NCBI RefSeq assembly: GCF_001907675.1 | Contig: NZ_MPNT01000016.1 | Coordinates: 72,151 to 136,150, forward strand | Direction: 5' to 3' | Source of the DNA: Mycobacterium paraffinicum | GTDB lineage: Bacteria > Actinomycetota > Actinomycetes > Mycobacteriales > Mycobacteriaceae | Length of the DNA stretch: 64,000 nucleotides | Shown: piece by piece, positions 57,052 through 64,000 of the stretch | Position numbering within the stretch: position 1 is the stretch's first letter | Layout: every line of letters begins with the position of its first letter | Notes under the pieces: generated by a model | The model's database searches: none | Seen by the model: only the letters and a program-made list of their open reading frames with translations | Told to the model about the DNA's origin: nothing | Translations under genes and position numbers: made by a program

Positions 57052-59430
57052 TCAGCGCGCCATGTTGGCGAAGCGCGACAGATGCAACTGATGCGCGACG
57101 GTCACCGTCTTGGTGGGGCCGTTGCGGTGTTTGGCGAGAATGAAATCCGCCTCTCCCCCGCGCGGATCGTCGCGCTCGAACGCATCCGGGCGGTTGAGGA
57201 GGATGACCATGTCCGCGTCCTGCTCGAGCGATCCCGATTCGCGAAGGTCCGACAACATCGGCTTCTTGTCGGTGCGTTGCTCGGGGCCACGGTTGAGCTG
57301 GCTGATCGCGACGACGGGAACCTCGAGCTCCTTGGCCAACAGCTTGAGTTGCCGCGAGAACTCGGACACTTCCAACTGCCGCGACTCAACCTTCTTCCCC
57401 GACGACATCAGCTGTAGGTAATCCACCACCACCAGGCGCAGGTCGGCCTTCTGCTTCAGCCGGCGCGCCTTGGCGCGGATCTCCATCATGGTCAGGTTCG
57501 GCGAGTCGTCGATATACAGTGGCGCCTCGCTGATTTCGCTCATCCGCCGGGCGAGCCGCGTCCAGTCGTCGTCGCTCATGCGCCCGGAACGCATGTCGGC
57601 GAGTTTGATCTTCGCCTCCGCGGAGAGCAGCCGCATGACGATCTCGGACTTGCTCATCTCCAGCGAGAAGATGACGCTGGCCATCCGGTGCTTGATCGAA
57701 CAGGATCGCAGGAAGTCCAGACCGAGCGTGGAGTTATGGGTGGGGACCATTGCCCTGCTCGCCAGATACATGTGGCTGTCGTTGTCCACTTCAACACACC
57801 GCACGGGAACGGTCTCGATCGGGCGAACATCCACAATGAAGCGTGAGCCCGAGGGCGCGGTTCCGGTGGCGGCCCGTCGTTCCTTGTGCGCGATGGCCTT
57901 TCGCTGCAGCGCGAACACCACGTCGTCCGTGGAGAAGGTCAGGGTGTAAGCGATGCTCGACGAGTCGTGCCGGCCCCGGACGCGCTTGGCCGAGGTTTGG
58001 CAGCGGTAGCCGAGACTGACGATCAGCTCGGCGGCATCGCCCGCCAGCCGCTGACTGGTGACGGAGAACTGCACCGCACCGCCCGCCGTCACTGTCCCGT
58101 CTGTGTCGAGCAATCCGGCGAGCAGGGCGCGCCGCTGTGCCTCCGACCCCCGCAGGTACTCGATCGGGATGTGCTTGTTACCAAGCACTCCGAGAGTGCG
58201 CAGTCGCTCCTCTAATGTCCCGACCAAGCCGTCCGCCTCGATGCGCATGATGATTTCCGGATCGGCCGTGGTGATTTGCGCTGCGGCACTGGTGCCGTCG
58301 CCCAGCCAGGCGCCGAGAGTGTATGGCGGGACCAACAACTCGCGCTCAGGTAGGTCGAGCGCGCTCGCGTTCACCACGCAGTGGTTCAGCCGCCGGTCTA
58401 ACGTGTCGCAGCGCAGGGTTTCGGCAATCTCAGCCGTCGTTCGCACCGCCGCAAAGGTGCGCTGGTTCTTATAGCGGTTGTAGCCCACTCCCGCGGCTTG
58501 TGCCGACTTCCGGGATGCGCGAGTTTCGGTCAGCCACTGGTGCGCCGCGTCCGCGACGATGACCGTCCCGTCGGAAAATTCCACCTCATAGCACGGCCGC
58601 CCCAGCATCACCTCGGTGGCGGCCACCACCCGCGTCGGCCGCCCGTCGTCGCCGAGCAACTCGTCACCGACCGCGACGTCGCCCATCGTCGTCCAGCCCG
58701 ACGGCGTGGGCAGCAACGTGTCCAACGCGAGCGCCTTCCCGACTCCAGGCCTGGCCGCCACGATGATCATCTGCCCGGCGTGCAGACCGTTGGTCACCTC
58801 GTCGAGTTCGGTGAAGCCGGTCGGCACCCCGCGCGCCACGCCGCCGTTGGAAGCGATCGCGTCGATCTCGTCCATCGTCGGCTGCAGCAGATCCTCCAAC
58901 GGAACGAAATCCTCCGTCGTCCGCCGGTCGGCAACCTCGTAGATCTCCGCCTGCGCGCGATCGACCACCTCGGCCACGTCGGCGCCCTCGGCACCCGCGT
59001 AGCCGTACTGCACGACCCGCGTCCCCGCCTCCACCAGCCGGCGCAGCAGCGCCTTCTCCGCGACGATGGTCGCGTAATAGCCCGCATTGGCGGCCGTGGG
59101 CACCGTCGAGATCAGCGTGTGGAGATAAGGGGCGCCGCCGATCCGGCGCAGCATCCCGCGGCGGTCGAGTTCGGCGGCCACCGTCACGGCGTCGGCCGGC
59201 TCACCGCGGCCATACAGGTCCAGGATCGCGTCGTAGACGTTCTGATGCGCGGGGCGGTAGAAGTCGCCGGGGCGCAGCCGTTCCAGGACGTCGGCAATCG
59301 CGTCCTTGCTCAGCAGCATGCCGCCGAGCACCGCCTGCTCCGCGGCCAGATCCTGGGGTGGCTGGCGGCCGAAGTCCTCGCTGGGCGCCGATGAATCCAC
59401 GCCCGCCGACAGGTCATCGACGACCGCCAT
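57052..59430 (-). CDS. dnaB: Replicative DNA helicase with in-frame intein
   Basis: 792-residue precursor from ATG 59430, with GGAGGAGG upstream. The N-terminal DnaB domain (QDLAAEQAVLGGMLLSKDAI) and the RecA-like core are split in the Walker A loop: VAARPGVGK, intein, then STLGLDFLRS. Walker B and later motifs (LRLVVVDYLQLMSS, VVAISQLNRGPEQR, LRESGSLEQDADMVILLNR) are intact. Splicing yields a normal helicase of about 458 residues that unwinds DNA at the replication fork. Downstream of the rpsF-rplI operon, as in other mycobacteria. Confidence 0.96.
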   Translation of the reverse strand: MAVVDDLSAGVDSSAPSEDFGRQPPQDLAAEQAVLGGMLLSKDAIADVLERLRPGDFYRPAHQNVYDAILDLYGRGEPADAVTVAAELDRRGMLRRIGGAPYLHTLISTVPTAANAGYYATIVAEKALLRRLVEAGTRVVQYGYAGAEGADVAEVVDRAQAEIYEVADRRTTEDFVPLEDLLQPTMDEIDAIASNGGVARGVPTGFTELDEVTNGLHAGQMIIVAARPGVGKALALDTLLPTPSGWTTMGDVAVGDELLGDDGRPTRVVAATEVMLGRPCYEVEFSDGTVIVADAAHQWLTETRASRKSAQAAGVGYNRYKNQRTFAAVRTTAEIAETLRCDTLDRRLNHCVVNASALDLPERELLVPPYTLGAWLGDGTSAAAQITTADPEIIMRIEADGLVGTLEERLRTLGVLGNKHIPIEYLRGSEAQRRALLAGLLDTDGTVTAGGAVQFSVTSQRLAGDAAELIVSLGYRCQTSAKRVRGRHDSSSIAYTLTFSTDDVVFALQRKAIAHKERRAATGTAPSGSRFIVDVRPIETVPVRCVEVDNDSHMYLASRAMVPTHNSTLGLDFLRSCSIKHRMASVIFSLEMSKSEIVMRLLSAEAKIKLADMRSGRMSDDDWTRLARRMSEISEAPLYIDDSPNLTMMEIRAKARRLKQKADLRLVVVDYLQLMSSGKKVESRQLEVSEFSRQLKLLAKELEVPVVAISQLNRGPEQRTDKKPMLSDLRESGSLEQDADMVILLNRPDAFERDDPRGGEADFILAKHRNGPTKTVTVAHQLHLSRFANMAR
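57733..58734 (-). other. Class 3 DnaB intein with LAGLIDADG endonuclease domain
   Basis: 334 residues inserted after Lys of GVGK. It starts with Ala, not Cys, and ends PTHN before Ser. Trp67 (AAHQWLTET), Cys313 (VPVRCVEVDNDSHMYLA) and Thr332 form the Trp-Cys-Thr set of class 3 inteins, where the internal Cys starts splicing. LGAWLGDGTS and LLAGLLDTDGTVTAGG are the two endonuclease motifs, both with acidic residues kept, so homing activity may persist. Confidence 0.87.
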
Positions 59431-59907
59431 GGATCCCTCCTCCGTTTCCACGCGCCCGAACGTACATTCGAAAACCGGTTTCTTCAGCGTAAGTCACGGA
59501 GCCGACACTTTCGTCCCACAGCACTCGCACGCCTCGCGCCGGGACGACGTTAGACGTTGCTGGCTAGTAGGTGAAAGGGCGGCTGTTCATGAACCTGTGC
59601 ATCGTGTGTGCATATCCGTCGACACCTGTGTTGAGTGGGGTGTGGAGAACCTGTGCATGAATTCAAGGGGCTATGACATCACTGCTGTTAAGGGCCATGT
59701 AACGCGACTAATTTGGTGTGGACAAGAATCTCTACGGCGTGTCGCCGCAGGTTACCGCTCCGGGCGTGTTGGCTTTCAGCGACATTTTCAGAGCGTTACG
59801 ACAGGGTAAAGACGACCCTCGGTATACACCCGGGCAATAGTTCGCTAGGGCGCGCGTCCGCGACCGCCGTCCGGGGGGCCAAAGAAAGTGTCGGCTGCAC
59901 AACTGAG
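59431..59907. promoter_or_regulatory. dnaB upstream region with DnaA-box-like sites
   Basis: About 480 bp without a gene. TGTGGACAA at 59717-59725 is an exact DnaA box; TGTGGAGAA at 59641-59649 differs by one base. GAACCTGTGCAT occurs twice (59591-59602 and 59647-59658), and GTTCATGAAC at 59585-59594 is a perfect palindrome. These suggest replication-linked control of dnaB. The Rv0057-like small gene found here in M. tuberculosis was not recognised. Confidence 0.5.
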
Positions 59908-59939
59908 CCCGGCGGCGGCCGATGCTGGCCGCCGCCGGG
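59908..59939 (-). terminator. Strong hairpin terminator after rplI
   Basis: CCCGGCGGCGGCC (59908-59920) pairs perfectly with GGCCGCCGCCGGG (59927-59939) around a 6-base loop, 20 bp past the rplI stop. There is no T-run, as is common for mycobacterial terminators. It separates the ribosomal protein operon from dnaB. Confidence 0.75.
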
Positions 59940-59959
59940 TAAGAGCAAAGGTTGCCGGG

Positions 59960-60418
59960 TTAGCTCTCGGCGACGACCTCGAGTGCGACCTCGACATCGA
60001 CCTCCGGGTGCAGATGCACCGACACCGGGTGGGTGCCGACGGCCTTGATGTGCGACTTGGGCAGCCGGACGATTCGTTTGTCCAGGTTGGGCCCGCCGGC
60101 CTTCTTGATGGCCGCGACCACGTCCCCGGACGTCACCGAGCCGAACAGCTTTCCGGAATCGGCCGCGGTGCGCACCGGCAGGTAGACCGGGCCCAGCGCC
60201 TCGATCGCCGTCTTGAGCTCGTTGGCGTGCCCTAGGTCGCGCACCGCCTTGCTTTCGCGGGACCGGCGGATCTCGTCGGCCTGCTTCTGCGCGCCCCGGG
60301 AGGCGACGATCGCCAAACCCCGCGGGAGCAGGAAATTGCGGCCGTAGCCGTCCTTGACCTCGACCGTGTCGCCGACCGCACCGAGGTGGTCGACGTCAGC
60401 CGTCAGTATCAGCTTCAT
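59960..60418 (-). CDS. rplI: 50S ribosomal protein L9
   Basis: 152 residues from ATG 60418. [20 protein letters not shown] then [20 protein letters not shown] is the L9 N-terminal rRNA-binding signature; the C-terminal domain ends [20 protein letters not shown]. Last gene of the rpsF-ssb-rpsR-rplI operon. Confidence 0.97.
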   Translation of the reverse strand: MKLILTADVDHLGAVGDTVEVKDGYGRNFLLPRGLAIVASRGAQKQADEIRRSRESKAVRDLGHANELKTAIEALGPVYLPVRTAADSGKLFGSVTSGDVVAAIKKAGGPNLDKRIVRLPKSHIKAVGTHPVSVHLHPEVDVEVALEVVAES

Positions 60419-60461
60419 CGTTATTCGTAACTTTCGCTTGGGTCCAAAATGAATGCGCCGG

Positions 60462-60716
60462 CTATCGCGCCGAAGAGGTGAAGGGCAGCAGAGCCACCTC
60501 GCGGGCATTCTTCACCGCGATCGCGATGTCACGCTGATGCTGCACGCAGTTGCCGGTGACACGACGCGCCCGGATCTTGCCGCGCTCACTGATGTAGGTG
60601 CGCAGCAGCGCGGTGTCCTTGTAATCGATCGATTGGCCCTTCTTGGCGCAGAAGACACACTTCCGCGTCTTGACCGGCTTTTCCGGAGCCGGACGCCGCT
60701 TGCTGGACTTCGCCAT
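60462..60716 (-). CDS. rpsR: 30S ribosomal protein S18 (zinc-type)
   Basis: 84 residues. The N-terminal [20 protein letters not shown] retains a Cys-x-x-Cys pair, and another Cys lies in VTGNCVQHQ, marking the zinc-containing (C+) version that zinc starvation replaces with a Cys-free paralog in mycobacteria. Located between ssb and rplI, where the C+ form belongs. Confidence 0.96.
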   Translation of the reverse strand: MAKSSKRRPAPEKPVKTRKCVFCAKKGQSIDYKDTALLRTYISERGKIRARRVTGNCVQHQRDIAIAVKNAREVALLPFTSSAR

Positions 60717-60755
60717 GACTGTCTTTCTTTCCGTTTCTTAGGTGTTGAAGTTCGT

Positions 60756-61274
60756 TTAGAACGGCGGTTCGTCGTCGCCGCCGCCGAATGACCCGGACGC
60801 CGGGGCGCTGCCCCACGGGTCGTCGGCCGGTGCGCTGCTCGCCGGTGCCGCCGATCCCTGTCGAGACCCGCCTCCGCCGCCGAAGCCGCCACCGCCGCCA
60901 CCGCCGCTGCGGCTGGCCTTGTTCACCTTGGCGGTGGCGTACCGCAGCGAGGGGCCGATCTCGTCGACCTCGACCTCGACGACGGTGCGCTTCTCGCCTT
61001 CGCGCGTCTCGAAGGAACGCTGCTTGAGCCGGCCGGTGACGATCACGCGTGCGCCCCGGGTGAGGCTCTCGGCGACATTCTCCGCGGCTTCCCGCCAGAT
61101 GTTGCAGCGCAGGAAGAGGGCCTCGCCGTCTTTCCATTCCCCGCTCTGGCGGTCATAGATCCGCGGTGTCGACGCCACGGTGAAGTTCGCGACGGCGGCA
61201 CCGGACGGGGTGAACCGCAGTTCGGGGTCGGCGGTCAGGTTTCCGACGACGGTGATGGTGGTGTCACCAGCCAC
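60756..61274 (-). CDS. ssb: Single-stranded DNA-binding protein
   Basis: 172 residues. The OB fold starts [20 protein letters not shown], with [20 protein letters not shown] then [20 protein letters not shown] glycine-rich linker of the mycobacterial type leads to the acidic tip DDEPPF that recruits partner proteins. Operon position between rpsF and rpsR is conserved. Confidence 0.97.
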   Translation of the reverse strand: MAGDTTITVVGNLTADPELRFTPSGAAVANFTVASTPRIYDRQSGEWKDGEALFLRCNIWREAAENVAESLTRGARVIVTGRLKQRSFETREGEKRTVVEVEVDEIGPSLRYATAKVNKASRSGGGGGGGFGGGGGSRQGSAAPASSAPADDPWGSAPASGSFGGGDDEPPF

Positions 61275-61386
61275 AATTTCCTCCTAGGTCCGCCCTGCTA
61301 CTCGCTTGTCAGACGGGGGATGGCACGTATCCTCGCTGAGCCTACGCAAGTCCACCGACCGTGGGCCCACGACTCAGCCACAGGTG

Positions 61387-61677
61387 TTAGTGCTTGTCGG
61401 TGCGCATCACCTTGGTGCGCAATACCGACTCGTTGAGGCTCAGCTGGCGGTCGAGCTCGGAGACCGTCGCCGGCTCCGCCTTCAGGTCGACCACGACGTA
61501 GATGCCCTCGGCGTGCTTGGCGATCTCATAGGCCAGCCGGCGCCGGCCCCAGATGTCGACCTTTTCGACGGTTCCGCCGTCTTTACGGACGACGTTCAGG
61601 AACGTCTCCAGGGACGGAGCAACAGTGCGCTCGTCGAGCGTGGGGTCAAGAATGACCATGATTTCGTATGGACGCAT
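61387..61677 (-). CDS. rpsF: 30S ribosomal protein S6
   Basis: 96 residues from ATG 61677. [40 protein letters not shown] then [20 protein letters not shown] are S6 hallmarks. First gene of the operon; 112 bp separate it from ssb. Upstream codons to 61719 are the leader. Confidence 0.97.
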   Translation of the reverse strand: MRPYEIMVILDPTLDERTVAPSLETFLNVVRKDGGTVEKVDIWGRRRLAYEIAKHAEGIYVVVDLKAEPATVSELDRQLSLNESVLRTKVMRTDKH

Positions 61678-61821
61678 GGAAACCTCACCACCTCCTCTGG
61701 TCTGTACGGCCACGGTCATTCCGTGGCAGGAGAGTCGCCTGCGTCGGCAACCGCACCAGGCTACCGGATGGGTGGGCTGGCCTCCAAAATCGCGGCGGAT
61801 CCGGACGCCCGAGCAATCCGG

Positions 61822-62463
61822 CTACTGCCGGGCGTTCAAATATTCGGCGGCCCGCGCGACGGTCGCCTCATCGGCCTTGGCGAGGGAGCCCGCGTCGAAC
61901 GGCGGCTGCGGGTCGTATTCGATCATCAGCTGTGCGGCCTGCGCGGCCTGCCGATCGACCAGCAGCTCGACCAACCGCAGGGCCATATCGATGCCGCTGG
62001 ACACCCCGGCGGCCGTGATGATCCGCTGCGGCAGGTGCTCGACGACGCGCTCCGGTACGTAGTGGGCGCCCAGCTCGTTGAGCAGATCATTGGCCCGCCA
62101 GTGCGTCGTGGCAGTGAGGCCCTCGAGCAGGCCCGCCGCGGCCAACAGCAGCGCACCGGTGCACACCGACGTGGTGAACGTCGTGCCCGGGTGAACGGCT
62201 TGCAGCCAGGTACGGATCGTCTCGTCGTGGATCAGCCGCCGGGTGCCGATCCCACCGGGAACCAACACCACATCCGGCGCGGCGACCTCGTCGAATCGCG
62301 CGTCGCAGCAGAGGCCGAGCATCCCGTTCTCCGTCCGCACCTCGCCTCGGCGGTGACCGACGAACACCACCTCGACCGACGGGACGCGTTGCAACACCTC
62401 ATAGGGGCCCACCGCGTCGAGCGCGGTCACCCGCGGGAACAACGGGATGGCGACGAGAGTCAT
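61822..62463 (-). CDS. DJ-1/PfpI family protein (Rv0052 position)
   Basis: 213 residues. FPRVTALDAVGPYEVLQRVP, the strand VVLVPGGIGTRRLI and the elbow TTSVCTGALLLAAAGLLEG with the nucleophile Cys fit the isonitrile-hydratase/GATase1-like branch of DJ-1/PfpI. By position it corresponds to Rv0052 as I recall the M. tuberculosis map. Catalytic function unproven. Confidence 0.86.
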   Translation of the reverse strand: MTLVAIPLFPRVTALDAVGPYEVLQRVPSVEVVFVGHRRGEVRTENGMLGLCCDARFDEVAAPDVVLVPGGIGTRRLIHDETIRTWLQAVHPGTTFTTSVCTGALLLAAAGLLEGLTATTHWRANDLLNELGAHYVPERVVEHLPQRIITAAGVSSGIDMALRLVELLVDRQAAQAAQLMIEYDPQPPFDAGSLAKADEATVARAAEYLNARQ

Positions 62464-62539
62464 GGCGCTACTCTCCCCCGCAAGCGGGTGGTGCCCCCAC
62501 CGATCCCGGCTACGCCGGCATCATCGTCGTCGGCGCGTG

Positions 62540-64000
62540 TCATGGCGCCACCGCGGCCGGCACCGCCGATTCCGCCTCGTGGTGCGGCGCCGACGCGCGC
62601 CGCAGCCCGGCCGGCCGCAGCCAGTCCGGCAGCCATCCGGGCGGGGCGTCGGGGGCGCGGTCGAAGGGACCACCCGACGGGTCGTCAACCCGGCCGCCCC
62701 AGCGCACCAAGTCCTCACCGGGCCGGTAGATCTGACGGATCACCAAGGCGCAGAGCGCGACGACGGCGACGTCGCGCAACAGCACCGTCGTGGTGAAGAA
62801 CTGGTCGGGCAGCGAACGGTTCGGATTGCCGTATAGGTAGTACATCCGCGGCACCCACACCACCGCGTCGATGGTCATCCACGCCAGCAGGACCCGGCGG
62901 TGCGGCAAGGCCAGTGCCGCCAGCGGCACCAGCCACAGTGAGAACTGGGGACTCCACACCTTGTTGGTCAACAGGAAAACCGCGACCACCAAGAACAACA
63001 GTTGCGCCAGCCGGGGCCGTTGTGGGGCGGTGAACGCCACGTATGCGATTGCGGCACAACCGATTACAAACGACACCGCCACCACCGCGTTCAGCACGGT
63101 GGGCGGCTCCCAGAACCCGAGCTTGGGGTCGAATCCATGCCAGCCGGTGAACGACTTGACGACGTTGTACAGCGAATCCATGTCGTCGCCGCGCCGGGCG
63201 TTGAGCCGGAAGAATTCCGACCACCCTCGCGGAAACAGCACCAGGATCGGCAGATTCACCAACAACCAGGTCACTGCCGCCGTCGCCGCGGTGCGCGCCA
63301 CGGCGCGGAAGCGTCCCGTCCGAAGCGCCAAGACCACCATCGGGCCGAGGAACAACAACGGATACAGCTTGGCTGCCGCGCCCAACCCGATCAGCACGCC
63401 GGCCAGCACCGGTTTACGCCGGGCCCATGCCAGCACCCCGGCCATGGCCAACCCCGTTGCCAGGGCGTCGAAATTGGTGAAGATCTGAAAAATCAGCAGC
63501 GGCGACGCGGCCACCAGGGCCGCATCCCATATGCGGCGCCCCGCCAGGCCCGCGGTCGCCCAGACGGTGGCCAGCCAGGCCAGCGCCAGCCCGAACGCCG
63601 CGACGTTGAAGAACATCACCACCTCGGCCACCACCGGAAGCGGGGCGAGCTTGCTCAATGCGGTGTAGGTCTTCGCCAGCGCCATGGACACGTACTGATA
63701 CATCCCGGTCAGCACCGGGTACTCCATGTAGCGCACCGCGGGCCGGCCGTCGTAGCGGGTCTGCGGGGTGCCGCTGCCGTCGGTCTCGACCCAGCTCGAC
63801 TTGTACGGAAACTTGCCTTGGCTCAACAACTCCGCGCCGTAGAGCGGCACCGTATCCGAGTAGCACAGCTCGTAGTAGGCGCGTTGGTTCTCCCAGTTGG
63901 CGACCCGCTGATCGCCCGTCCCGGTTCCGGTGCTCTGCAGGCAGGCCGCCTTCGTCGACCAGCCGAGCGCGAGGAACACCAGCCCGATCAAGAACATCAC
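62540..64000 (-). CDS. GT87/DUF2029-type membrane glycosyltransferase, N-terminus cut by window edge
   Basis: About 486 visible residues with many hydrophobic segments (FFNVAAFGLALAWLATVWAT, LIFQIFTNFDALATGLAMAG, KLYPLLFLGPMVVLALRTGR, VWSPQFSLWLVPLAALAL). The NFDALATGLAMAG and AAAKLYPLLFL regions resemble alpha-(1-2)-mannosyltransferase-like DUF2029 proteins using polyprenyl-phosphate sugars. The position matches Rv0051. The start lies beyond the right edge. Confidence 0.83.
   Translation of the reverse strand: MMFLIGLVFLALGWSTKAACLQSTGTGTGDQRVANWENQRAYYELCYSDTVPLYGAELLSQGKFPYKSSWVETDGSGTPQTRYDGRPAVRYMEYPVLTGMYQYVSMALAKTYTALSKLAPLPVVAEVVMFFNVAAFGLALAWLATVWATAGLAGRRIWDAALVAASPLLIFQIFTNFDALATGLAMAGVLAWARRKPVLAGVLIGLGAAAKLYPLLFLGPMVVLALRTGRFRAVARTAATAAVTWLLVNLPILVLFPRGWSEFFRLNARRGDDMDSLYNVVKSFTGWHGFDPKLGFWEPPTVLNAVVAVSFVIGCAAIAYVAFTAPQRPRLAQLLFLVVAVFLLTNKVWSPQFSLWLVPLAALALPHRRVLLAWMTIDAVVWVPRMYYLYGNPNRSLPDQFFTTTVLLRDVAVVALCALVIRQIYRPGEDLVRWGGRVDDPSGGPFDRAPDAPPGWLPDWLRPAGLRRASAPHHEAESAVPAAVAP

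Overview
The window is high-GC actinobacterial DNA and fits a non-tuberculous Mycobacterium. The right end carries rpsF, ssb, rpsR, rplI and an intein-split dnaB, preceded by a DJ-1/PfpI gene and a GT87-type membrane protein. I recall the same order around Rv0051-Rv0058 of M. tuberculosis. An MmpS/MmpL pair, F420-type oxidoreductases, a fused HadA/HadB-like dehydratase and a GH6 cellulase like Rv0062 support the genus. No rRNA, tRNA, CRISPR array, transposase or integrase was seen.

Layout: 0-12.2 kb is a mosaic of single genes (formate/nitrite-type channel, 2-hydroxyacid dehydrogenase, luciferase-like monooxygenase, SulP carrier, Ddn-like protein, methyltransferase, EamA transporter with a divergent LysR regulator, an SDR relic, HadAB-like dehydratase, transglutaminase-like protein, GH6 protein). 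From 12.5 to 20.6 kb come an aldo/keto reductase, an esterase-amidase-GMC oxidoreductase operon, a second methyltransferase, a probably frameshifted SnoaL-like gene and two TetR genes. From 20.7 to 32.3 kb come a P450 with a divergent TetR, a PucR regulator, a five-gene presumed aromatic-catabolic operon (FAH hydrolase, extradiol-type VOC protein, flavin hydroxylase, stand-alone AceE-like TPP enzyme, SDR without its catalytic Ser/Tyr) and a short SDR/NmrA operon.

From 33.2 to 57.0 kb lies the most unusual part. It holds an MmpS/MmpL exporter and a dense set of redox and electrophile-detoxification genes: old yellow enzyme, nitroreductase, FMN azoreductase, DJ-1, thioredoxin, two cupins, isochorismatase-like, NmrA and PEP-mutase-like proteins. 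Alongside are three DNA repair genes for base damage (Ogt, AlkB-type, Mug) and local TetR and AraC regulators. Reading the intergenic regions by eye shows eight copies of one bipartite element. It consists of a 16-bp box close to CTAAAGATTTCGACAG, then 18-19 bp, then a 9-bp box close to CGTAGCGTC containing TANNNT. Every copy points at a gene or operon of this cluster. The geometry puts the 16-bp box near -41.5, as for a class II activator, so I infer one co-regulated stress regulon. A decayed ninth copy precedes a nitroreductase relic. Related sequence elements built on the palindrome GTCCAATTGGAC lie at both ends of the segment.

If the dnaB-to-celA1 neighbourhood of M. tuberculosis is ancestral, about 45 kb has been gained between those genes here. 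Several broken genes (8.5, 37.5, 54.6 and 55.3 kb) show that the region is still turning over. Start sites are by-eye choices from ribosome binding sites and family N-termini; functions are family-level unless stated.
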